Below are positions 53,936-64,000 of a stretch of 64,000 bases of DNA, piece after piece. The stretch is from positions 200,533 through 264,532 of the forward strand of contig NW_005200774.1 in NCBI RefSeq assembly GCF_000372725.1, read 5' to 3'. Each line of letters opens with the position of its first letter. The first letter of the stretch is position 1. Under the pieces are notes generated by a model that was given only the letters and a program-made list of their open reading frames with translations, was not told where the DNA came from and searched no databases. The position numbers were made by a program, and so were the translations under genes. Origin of the DNA: Emiliania huxleyi CCMP1516 (taxonomy: Eukaryota > Haptophyta > Isochrysidales > Noelaerhabdaceae).

Positions 53936-55261
53936 TGTCCATCCACACACCACACCCGCGCAAAGGTCTGAACATATTCTCTGTGAACCATTCATGTCGT
54001 CTTCTTTAGACGCCTGGATGCTGCATTTGACGCGCCGTTTTTACGAGTACTTGCTTCAGCTACGTGCGTGAATGGGAGGTGTGATGCAAAGCCCGGAGGA
54101 GCGCTGACAGCCATCGCGAGGCCCCCACGGGGCGGTCCCGGCCGACGTCATGGCCGTCCGCGGACGCGGCCCTCCGTCTCCGGAGACATTACCGAACTCA
54201 AAACGGCTTACCAAAGGCAGATACGAGCTCAGCTCAGTGAGATCTAGCAGCACATACCCTCAGTATCCAGAATAGTAAAGTCTGAAAAAGTCGGTCCGAC
54301 GGCACACTAATGTGCGCGCAGAGCGGTCTGGCTGTCTGCAGAGCTTCCGTCCGAGCCCTGAGAAATGTCGGAGGCATGTCGGCCCATGTTCGCGCGATTT
54401 TGATGGCGTTGCCCTTATTGCACGTGAAACAGACCGCGCCGGCCACGCACCCTTGTTCCCGGAGGCCAACTCAAACAGGTTTGAGCAATGGCCGCCTTCC
54501 ATGCTCTCGATCCATGCTCGACACGTCCGCCCGCCATCAAGTTGTACGTTCAGTGGCAAAATGCAGCAGGAACTTAGTTGCCTCGAAGGCCGCCCTGCTC
54601 GAAGGCCGCCCTGCTCTCGGCATTGTGTTGTTGACTGATAGCACTGTCTGATCCAACCAGAAAGAGCCGTCGAAGAGCCGTCGAGCTACATGAGACCCAA
54701 GTCGTCGTGATGTACTAGGAAACGAAACTAGCGCCAAAATTGAGATCTCAGGATTGACATTATTCCTCGCGCCTGCTTTCGCTGCTTGAGGCTCGCCAAA
54801 CAGATCCTGCGTCTATGGCCGTGTGCAACGTCAAGTCGTCAACCGCGACAAGACCATCGCGCCAACCGCGACTCTGTTGCTTTTATGCGGCAGCATTCAC
54901 CGTGACTCTTGCCGTGGATGGTTAGTGACCGCAATACTACGCCGTGAGCTGAGCTTCACCAGCCGTTTCTCTTCCTTCCCTTGCCTTCTCTGGCCGTCCG
55001 TTCTCTGTGCGCATTCCACTGCATGCGGCATCACAAGCGTCTTCTGCCGGGCGCGCATCTGAACTCGTACCTGGTAGGCCATCGCTTTGCTGAAAGATCA
55101 GGCGCCTGAATGGCGACAGTGAGCGTCTCCTACTTATGGATTGCGCTCGAGGTATGAGGAGCGCAAGAGCGCGCCGCAGGCGAAGCGATTTTTTGGCGGC
55201 AGGGCTCTTCCGTTTATCTTGTGATCACGCGCGAGCCTTCCTGTGAATAGGCCCCGGAGGC
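53936..55261. other. Sequence between two TCAACC arrays
   Basis: 1.3 kb of lower-GC sequence with only short, unconvincing frames and no recognised domain. Together with its flanking arrays it may be one element. Confidence 0.4.
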
Positions 55262-55350
55262 CTCAAACCTCAACTAAAGGGTTGACGGGGGGTCTCAACC
55301 GTCAACCAGATGGTTGAGGGGGGGCCTCAACCCTCAACCCCTCAACCACC
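55262..55350. repeat. TCAACC/GGTTGA palindromic array, right
   Basis: Units such as GTCAACCAGATGGTTGAG and tandem CCTCAACCC repeats, similar to 53845-53935. Confidence 0.8.
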
Positions 55351-55360
55351 CCTCAACCCT

Positions 55361-55464
55361 GGCGAGTACAGACCACGCCTCACTTTTTCACAGCTTTTCG
55401 CTGCGCATGCTCGAGCCACTGGCGAGGGCTTGTGCTGTGAATGCAGGCGTGGTCTGTACTCGCC
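55361..55464. repeat. Inverted repeat with 20-bp perfect arms
   Basis: GGCGAGTACAGACCACGCCT at 55361-55380 is the exact reverse complement of 55445-55464, with a 64-bp spacer. Both arms are next to CCTCAACC repeats. Confidence 0.9.
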
Positions 55465-55630
55465 AGCCCTCAACCACCCCTCAGGGCCGAAAAAAGAAAC
55501 TTCGGCCTTGCCTGGCCGCGCTGCCGCTGCCGGAGTGTTGGGCGTCCCACTCCGAGTTTTCAGAAGACACTTCGGCGCCTGTCCCTCCCCGCCGCCCCCG
55601 TCCCAGTCCCACTGCCGCCTCGGACTCTGG

Positions 55631-57252
<1,622 letters not shown>

Positions 57253-57769
57253 CACGCAAGAGAACACTGCAGGAACACCCGAGTACGCAAGATGGACGTC
57301 GTGTCTGATGACGCACATAATGCACCGGGGCAAGTGGGTCACACTCCCCGTAGGTCATAGCCGCGATCGAGGCATATGTAGAGAGAACCCCATTGATGGA
57401 TGGCCCAGCTGACCGACGCGCATGCTTGCGTAATGGCTTGTACAGTAACCTAAAAATCACAGCCGGTAGAAACCCGAACGCCGTCGCCGAAGATAACGAA
57501 ACCTGCCTCCCAGCGCTTGCGCTTTTGCCCGTTTTCGAGGAGCTACGGCTTTACCAGCGGCGCCCTCCTTGTTCCTTGGTTTCCACCCGCGCTGCTTCAC
57601 GCGTAGAGCTAGTTCCATTTCACTGTGGCACAGCTCGCGTTACAAAAAACCTTGATTTTGACTGTCGTGCTTTTTACGGTTTGGGGGTGTCACACTTTCA
57701 CACGGTAGCGGTGTGCTAGGTCCGTGTGTGGTGTGCCAGCCCCTATGTGGTGCGGCGCAGAGTGCGCCG

Positions 57770-57845
57770 TTAAAAAGTGCGCCGCCGGCGCAGAGTGCGC
57801 CGGCGCCGGCGCAAAAGTGCGCCGGTGCCGGCCGGCCGGCGCCGA
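57770..57845. repeat. GCGCCGG-rich low-complexity region
   Basis: Repeated AGTGCGCCGGCG units upstream of the selenoprotein-like gene. From 57253 to 57911 I see no gene. Confidence 0.8.
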
Positions 57846-57911
57846 TATGGTTTTCTCCGCCGTTCCGGCGCCCACACTGGGTTGCCCCTTCCTACGGCTT
57901 GCCCATACCCA

Positions 57912-58475
57912 ATGGAGTCTGAGCCCGGCCTTGGCGCCGAGCCGGAACCTGAGGTGGGCGCGGAAGGGATGCTTGCTAGCGCTGCGGAGTTTGCCGGAGC
58001 ATACCCGATCTCCCTCGCGTGCGCCCTTCTCTTCGCCGCGTGGCAACTCGCGCAGCTGCTCCAGCACTCCCGCTCCGGCTCGACGCTCGGCGGCGCTGCT
58101 GCGAAGGAGGACGCGCTGCTGCGGGCGAGGCAGGTGCAGCAGGAGCGGATGGCGCGCGCCGCGGAGGAGCGTGCTGCGTCGGCGCCGTCTCCCGCTTGCT
58201 GCGACGGCGGCGGTTGCAGCGACAGCAGCCTCCCGGACCGGCTGACGAGCGCCCTCGCCAAGGCTCCGGCGTCAGGCAAGGCGCCGGCGTCGAGTGAGGC
58301 TCCGGCGTCGGGCAAGGCGCCCGCAAAACTGCCCGCCGACAAGCAGAGCGTGACTGCGCGCCTCGCAAAGATTGAGCGCGGTAAGGGCCCATCGGAGCAC
58401 AACCCGCTGCAGGGCCATGCCTCCAGCTCCTCCTCGGCCGGCATCTGTCGCCGCAAGAAGGGCGGGTGACAGTAA
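57912..58475 (+). CDS. Candidate selenoprotein S (SelS/VIMP-like)
   Basis: The frame from ATG 57912 runs to TGA 58467-58469, then CAG and TAA 58473-58475. Reading TGA as selenocysteine gives 187 aa ending KKGG-U-Q, the 'GG-U-x-stop' tail of SelS. An acidic N-terminus (MESEPGLGAEPEPEVGAEGM) is followed by a single TM (YPISLACALLFAAWQLAQLL). A long charged helix (EDALLRARQVQQERMARAAE) and a Pro/Ala-rich low-complexity region follow, then a basic Gly/Ser tail with EHNPLQG, matching the family's 'yNPL.G'. SelS/VIMP is an ER-membrane protein of the VCP/Derlin degradation complex. The Sec reading is inferred from the tail and from a SECIS-like hairpin at 58595-58648. If TGA is a stop, the protein is 185 aa. 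Confidence 0.65.
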
Positions 58476-58594
58476 GCGCCGCGCCGTTCCGCCTCTCGCC
58501 TGCGAGCAAGGAGACACTTCCCGCCAGGCAGAGGCGGCACCGCGCGCCCGACCGACTCCTCTACCCTAGACTCCGCCGAACGCACCGGTCTGAC

Positions 58595-58648
58595 ATGACG
58601 CGGCCGCCCCCCAACCCAGCGCTGCCTGGGCGGGGCGGTGCCGCCGAG
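58595..58648 (+). promoter_or_regulatory. SECIS-like element, form II geometry
   Basis: About 120 nt after the candidate Sec codon, ATGA (58595-58598) opens an 11-bp stem. GCGGCCGCCCC (58600-58610) pairs with GGGGCG (632-637 of 58xxx) and GCCGC (640-644), with a 2-nt bulge. The 5' TGAC and 3' CGAG (58645-58648) form the tandem sheared G.A/A.G quartet. The apical side has unpaired AA (58613-58614) and an extra ministem CCCAG/CTGGG, as in form II SECIS elements. Assigned by eye, without folding software. Confidence 0.65.
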
Positions 58649-59157
58649 GATCGCCCCAGATGCAATCGCTGATATCGCTCCTTCACCGACCTCGTGTTGA
58701 TGTTCGTGAGATGCGAGCTGCCACAGCTCGCCTTCACCCCGCTGTCTATTCCGTGATCGTTTTGTGTCTCTTTTCCCCCTGTGGCTCTCTGCAAAACTTT
58801 CTCAGACACTCCCTGCCGACGGAGTTTTGATACCTGGAGTCTCTCCATTCGACGGACCGCGTGCATGGCGCAGCCCCCACGAAGGCTGGGCGGAGGGGCG
58901 GGGGGCTGAGCAGGTGCGGTGCACGCTCGACGGCGCCGCGGCGCTCCGGCGCTCCCGCCGGCGGGGGTGCGGGGCGCGGCCGGAGCGCCGGGGTGCGCAC
59001 GCGCAAGCCAGCGCGCCGGCTCGCACTGGCTGCTCTCGACACGATTCAAGCTCAGTGTCACGATTCGAACGAGGCCGTGTCGACACGATTCAGCTCAGGT
59101 CTCTTGCCTGCACCGTCATTCGCCTCGCCCGAACCGTCACTTGTCTCGCACGTTGCC

Positions 59158-61181
59158 TCACGCAGAGTCGACCTTGACGATGCCCCGTGGCTTGTACGTC
59201 GCCATCTCCGCCTTCACATCTGGGTCCGAGACGACGTGGAGCATGAAGACGCCGCTCGCCGCGAAGGCTGCGTCGAGCGCTGCGTCGATCTGCGAATCGT
59301 CGGTGAGCTGAATGCCGTCGGCACCGTAGGCACGCGCGAGGGCAAGATAGTCGGGACCGGCAAGGGCGCAGCCCTGGGCGTTGTTGAAGCCGAACTCAAC
59401 CCGGCCGAGGACCTTGTTGTCGATGACGATGATCACCAGGCGCGAGTTCATCTGGATGGCCGTTCCGAGCTCATTGAGCGTCATCTGGAAGCCACCGTCG
59501 CCGGCGATGACGATGCCCGTTGCGCTGGGGCCGCGTTGCGCCGAGGCGACGATGCCGGCACAGAGTGCGTAGCCCATCGTGCCGAGACGCTCCGAGGAGA
59601 GCACGACTGAGCCGCGACGCAGCCGCAAGGAGAGCGACGTCCACAGCGTGATGTCGCCCGTGTCGACGCACACGACATCGTTGGCGCCCAGCCGCGGGCC
59701 GAGCCGAGCGAGCAGTTGCGCCTGGTGGCAGTAGCTCGAACGCGCGACGGTCTTGAGCATCGCGGTGGGCGCTCTGAGCGTCGGCGCCGGTTGGCGCGGC
59801 GCAGCCACGTCTGTAGAGAGACCAGCCTTGCGTGCAACTCGTGCGCGGAGAGCCTTGATCACGCGATTGGCGTTCGTCTCGAGAGCCATCGCCTCGGCAC
59901 GCTCGATTGACGCCCACCACACATATCGCCCACCACACACAACAGTGGCTGCGTGCATGGCAGAACTTGAGAGCTCCGCAAGGCTCTTGGGCAGGAACTC
60001 CACGAGGCGCTTGCACACGGTGGCCACGTCTGCGGTCACTGAGAGCTCCGCCTCGAAATGCATGGCCAGGCCAAAGGAGTCGGTGGTCACCTCGACGAGC
60101 TTGCGCACCTGCAGGCCATGCAAGTTGCACAGGAGCACCGAGAGCTCGCTGACGGCGAAGGCTACGACGAGCGTCGTCTTCTCAAGCACGGCGGCCGTGC
60201 CCCTCATACCCGGCTTGCCGTGCACGCCGATGACACCCATAGCGTGGTAATCGTCCTCGTCGACGGCGCTCTTGGCGTGTGACGATGGGCGCGTTGAGCC
60301 GGTGTGCGAGCGCGAGGATTTCAGGACCGGCATCGCGCGCCTCGCAGCCGATTGCGAAGCAGATGCGCTCGCCCTCTGCGGTGAGCAGCGCCGCCAGCCG
60401 TTGGAGCGACGCGTCCGAGGGCGGTCCAGCCTTGACGCGCTGCAGGAGGGTCTCAGGGCTGCATGAGAGGACGCGCGCCGGCGGCGACGCCACGGTAGCG
60501 ACCTGGATGTCGACGGGGATGGCGATGTGCACGGCGGCGCGCTTCGTGAAGGCGATGGCGATGGCATCACGGATTACCGAGAGAAGTTGCGTTGGGTCGG
60601 CGATCGTGATCGAATAGGCGAGGCCTCCCGCCGCGAGTAGCCGTGCCTGGTCAATGTCCTGGAACTCGGAGTGGCCCTGATCACTGCGGGGCTTGCAGCC
60701 GGTGAGGGCGATGACAGGCACTCGGTCCAGCTGCGCATCGAGGAGGCCCGTGACCAGATTGGAGACTGCGGGGCCCGACGTAGAGAGACAGCAGCCGAGC
60801 GCCTTGCCGTTGCTCAGCTTTCCCGCCGCGGCGGCCATGAGCGATGCGTTGGCCTCGTTGCGGGTGCACACCCAGGTGAGGCTCTTGTGGCTGCAGACGG
60901 CATTGACTAGTGGCACTACGGCGCCACCGTGACCGCCATAGACGTGGCTCACGCCAGCCTCGGCGAGAGCATTGCAGACGATCTCCGAGCAGGTAATAGG
61001 AGTTTGTGCAGTGGGAGCACCGGGAGCAGCATCCTTCTCTGGGCGGCATTCAGGTAGGGACGCGGTTGGGACGGCGTTTTCAGACACCTCGGGGCGGCGG
61101 CGATGCCTCCGATTTGGGCGGCGGGGGCGTGGGGGTGGGCTCCACTGAGACCTCCGTCGCCTTGCTCTCGACGCAGCCCAT
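59158..61181 (-). CDS. Acetolactate-synthase-like thiamine-diphosphate enzyme, frameshifted
   Basis: Exon 1 is 61181-61107 and begins MGCVESKATEVSVEPT, an N-terminal MGC consistent with myristoylation and palmitoylation. It joins, by a GC donor, to exon 2 starting at 61033. The ThDP-enzyme fold is clear: VSHVYGGHGGAVVPLVNAV, VCTRNEANASLMAAAAGKLS (conserved Glu), STSGPAVSNLVTGLLDAQLD, the central domain, and the ThDP motif GDGGFQMTLNELGTAIQMNS followed by IDNKVLGRVEFGFNN. The frame breaks near 60278-60284. NAPIVT is in one frame and HAKSAVDEDDYHAMGVIGVH in the next; two extra bases (for example one more CA) would join them. The break means a pseudogene, an assembly error or an unusual event. 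The substrate is unclear; the middle-domain insert (VVCGGRYVWWASIERAEA) is unlike standard acetolactate synthases. Confidence 0.75.
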
Positions 61182-61606
61182 GGCTGTGCTGGCCTGGTGC
61201 GCTCGCGGCCGAAGCGCACGTGAGCGCGGCCCGCGGCGGGCGGCTCGGCGCGGGGAAGGGGGCCGGGGAAGGGGGCCGGCGACGTGGCAGCAGCGCGGAC
61301 GTGAGGCGGAGGTCCAAGTAGTTTCCGGGACTGTTGACCTTTTGCGCATAGTGCGCATATCGCGAAACGCTCAAAGAAAGCAAGAACGCAAATACCGTCC
61401 GGCTCGCGCCAGCCCGGCCCCGCTCCCACGCCGCACGCCACCTGCACGCCTCGCCGGCCTGGCCGCTCGCCTCCACGCCCGCCTCGCCGCCCGCCGCCCA
61501 AGCCCCGCGCTCGAACGCCGCCGCCTTCCTTCTCCATCAGCGCACGCCGCCTTGCAGCCTCGCTCCCAGACTTTGCGCGTGCCACGACAGCCTGCCAATT
61601 GCTCAG

Positions 61607-61908
61607 CTTGAGCTCAACAAGGTTTTCCGGAAAACAAAAAGGAAAACAGAGGGTCCCCAGCACTTTGCGTTTCCGGAAATTTCCACTTAGGGAAAACAGA
61701 GGGTGTTTGGTGCTCCATTCTGGAAACTCGCGAGTTTCCCTGAGTCTGAGAGCTGGTCTGGGCCGCAGTCTGGGGCAAAATCTGAGGCAAAATTGAGGAA
61801 ATCGACAAAATACGGAGTTTCCCCGGAAAATAGAGAGGAAAAGAGAGGGTGTTGTAGAGAAAAAAGGAAAGGAAAACAGACGGGGTGCGAGAGGCAAACC
61901 TTGTTGAG
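61607..61908. mobile_element. Small AT-rich inverted-repeat element (MITE-like)
   Basis: The terminal inverted repeats GCTCAACAAGGTTT (61612-61625) and AAACCTTGTTGAGC (61896-61909) are perfect. Near-direct repeats CCAATTGCTCAGC (61594) and CCAATGCTCAGC (61909) flank them like a target-site duplication. The interior is far more AT-rich than its surroundings. It has three GAAAACAGAGGG units and an 18-bp palindrome, GGAAACTCGCGAGTTTCC, near 61731. No gene lies within it. Confidence 0.7.
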
Positions 61909-62194
61909 CCCAATGCTCAGCCCGCGCCAACTGGCCCGCGTGCTTCGCCGCACCAGCGCCCCGCCAGCCCGAGCCCGCGACGCACGCCCCGCGCCACGCC
62001 AGCGCCCCTGTCACTGATATAGGGAGGGCTGTCGCGTCGCCCCGCACAAGACGTCCTGCGAGGCTTGAGCGTCAGCCCCTCAGGTACTGAAATCTCATTC
62101 ATGCACCTCTACTGAAGTAGTCTCTTAGAACACGATTCGTAAACTCATTGACGTATTCTGCGAGGTTGCTAAAATTCTTCTTTTGGCCGTGAGC

Positions 62195-62250
62195 CGGTGT
62201 GTGTGCCAGTCCGCGCCAGTCCGCGCCCTTGTCGTGCCAGTGTGCTGAGA
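62195..62250 (-). repeat. Dispersed repeat shared with 50183-50235
   Basis: Reads CCAGTCCGCGCCAGTCCGCG, then CCCTTGTCGTGCCAGTGTGC, the inverse of the copy at 50183-50235. From about 62100 to 62740 I see no gene. Confidence 0.8.
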
Positions 62251-62747
62251 CATGTCCGCCTCCTGAATTCTTTTGGCGGTATCTCCCGTGGTGCGTAATG
62301 GTGTATTGAGTTTTTTGTGAATGAATGGACAATGGTGCGCGCGCAGTTTGTTGACGAAATCACATACTTTATGTTTGCCCGCCCGGCGCAAATTGAATAA
62401 TTCAATTTGCCCCATATGGTATGGTATGGGATTGGGTTTGGGAGAGGATATAAAAACTAGAATACGGGCACGGAAACCCCTTCAGCTATCATACCCCCTC
62501 TTCCGGCAAAGAGAGGCCCCATTGTTCACCCATATAGCGAGCGGATCGTGCAGAATGCCGTTCTAAACCTTAGACGGGCGTGCCCGGGAAGAGCTAGGGC
62601 ACTACATAGATGAGGAATGTCAGAACTACGACGCACCTTTTCCTTTACCACACATATAGACATCAAACACAATATGAGGCTGTCAGTCAGGCCACCGACT
62701 GGACTTTGGCACCGCTAATACGGCGTCTGACATACTTTGTTGAGAGC

Positions 62748-64000
62748 TCACACATGACTTCTCACGTCAGTGGAGTAGGCGCGCAGGATTGTACGGCGAT
62801 TGTCATCTGTGAACCCTGACACGTTGAGCAGGATCCCCTTTCCTCTCTCTTGACCAGGGCGGTGGAAACCGGCGTCACCGCTTCGCCGCAAGTGCGTCTG
62901 CGCAAGTTGCGCCTCATTGACATTGAGGGAGTGCGACTGCAGAATTGCCCGCAGGTCCTCCGATAGGTTTTCGACCCGCCCAACGAATTTCAGCTGGTTC
63001 AACACCCTAACGTCATCGAGCATAAAGTTGATCTGAGGCTCAAAATGCGGGTCTACCCTTCTTGGCAATCTCATAGAAGGCTGCACAACGCAATGCTCCA
63101 AGACTGACAGAGCGAGGCGACCATCTTCGCCATCAGTCTTCCCTGCGAGCTTCGGCCTGCACTTGCGCCAGGCCGAGGAGAACCCTCTGCGGCTCACCTC
63201 GTAAACGGCTGAAGCAAAGCGCTCTACCGGGTCACGGACAAAGGTGAAGAAGGCGTAGTTGTCATGGCGCGCGCGATTGGCTGCCGCATGCTTCCAGCTT
63301 CCACATGGAGGAAAATCACACGCACCTGCCCAGCTGCGGATGTAGATCGCACCGGGACACGCATCGCGAAAAAGCGACATGATTGTGGTTCCTCCGCTTT
63401 TGAAGATGTGAATGTAGCCTAATTTTCTCAAAGGGCAGAGCATGACTGCGCCTCCCTTGCTCCAAAATGATGCGGGTGGGGGATGACGAATCCTTCCAGC
63501 GCAGCCCGAGTCGTCGCACTGTGAGCTGTTTGTACCCAAAGAGGCCCGCCAGGACGCAGCACGGGCACGAGTCGATGCCGTCTCGCGCTCTGAATGAGTG
63601 CCGGATGCTTGCCGGTGTAGCCTCTGGTCATCGCCATTGACGATTGAGAGGTCCGGCGGGAGGGCCTTGCCAGGCGGATGGGGAGGCGCCGAGGGAGGTA
63701 AGGGCGCCAAGGGAGGTGAGAACGAGGGCGGCGAAGGTGGCGGGTAGTTGCACTCTGGTAGGAAGGCCGAGGTGCAGACAGCGGGAAGGGCGGGCAGGGG
63801 GCAGGCAAAGTGGTTGGTGCCGCCCAGCCCGCAGGACGTCAGCGGCAGGTTGTTGAGCTGCGACGGCACGGTGCCGGAGATGTCGTTGTCGAACAGGCCA
63901 AGATACTCCAGCTGCGAGAGCTTGCTCGTCTGCGGAGGGATGGTGCCCGAGATGGAGTTGCTGTACAGCGTAAAGATACTTCAGCTGCGAGATGTCGCCC
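62748..64000 (-). CDS. LRR-sulfotransferase fusion, 5' end beyond the window
   Basis: The gene enters from the right edge. Reading down from 64000: leucine-rich-repeat segments (DISQLKYL; then LSQLEYLGLFDNDISGTVP and SQLNNLPL), a Cys-containing cap (CGLGG..FACPLPALP), and a Pro-rich linker (PPPSPPSFSPPLAPLPP). A sulfotransferase follows, with the 5'-phosphosulfate loop YIHIFKSGGTTIMSLF and the 3'-phosphate motif TFVRDPVERFASAVYEVSRR, plus EPQINFMLDD, ending at 62748. It would transfer sulfate from PAPS, probably to a glycan in the Golgi. The LRR reading frame breaks near 63972-63976: one extra G before CTGTACAGC separates LKYLY from SISGTIPPQ. Confidence 0.8.

Noticed and set aside
61182..62047. 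N-terminal extension of the ThDP-enzyme frame to 62047
   Set aside because: It reads through the AT-rich inverted-repeat element and lacks conservation. The MGC start at 61181 with a splice fits better.

Overview
This window is nuclear DNA of a GC-rich, intron-rich protist. It is most probably a haptophyte alga (Emiliania/Prymnesium-like); a pelagophyte is the main alternative. The grounds are very high GC with strong GC3, spliced genes on both strands, many microsatellites (CA, GGT, ACATGC), plastid-type leader peptides, a candidate selenoprotein, algal secreted families and two 100-N scaffold gaps (38344-38443, 51334-51433). All exon models below were built by hand from reading frame, splice dinucleotides and family conservation. 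No transcript evidence was available.

Layout. 0.6-13.2 kb: thioredoxin-like protein (+), SEC14/CRAL-TRIO lipid carrier (-), Pro-rich protein with four paired ShK-like modules (-), mitochondrial PDK/BCKDK-type kinase (+), family-16 methyltransferase (+). 13.2-19.3 kb: a MITE-like inverted repeat, a sulfotransferase 3' fragment (+), a secreted 'HGGRADFRG' protein (-). 20.9-30.3 kb: PRA1-like protein (-), class II fructose-bisphosphate aldolase with 13 introns (-), a retroelement-like remnant, Maf-type pyrophosphatase (+), small secreted protein (+). 30.2-38.8 kb: MFS transporter (-), ankyrin gene with a duplicated 3' end upstream, frameshifted RING gene, second MFS transporter across a gap (+). 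40.8-49.7 kb: multidomain copper-type protein (two cupredoxins, a CuZn-SOD-like domain and a TM) (-), polytopic membrane protein (-), POP5/RPP14-like RNase P subunit (-). 50-64 kb: ankyrin/IQ protein (-), TCAACC repeat arrays, SGNH hydrolase (+), SelS/VIMP-like selenoprotein with a SECIS-like hairpin (+), acetolactate-synthase-like TPP enzyme with a frameshift (-), a small inverted-repeat element, and an LRR-sulfotransferase running off the right edge (-).

The main unifying observation concerns introns. A majority of the introns I can place begin with GC rather than GT. Many begin with, or contain, a diverged copy of the adjacent exon end, often of the 5' end of the downstream exon. Clear examples lie in the aldolase, SGNH hydrolase, copper protein, SEC14 and MFS genes. 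This suggests introns formed or remodelled by tandem duplication of short exon segments, with GC serving as the donor.

The genes do not form a pathway. They are ordinary single eukaryotic loci.
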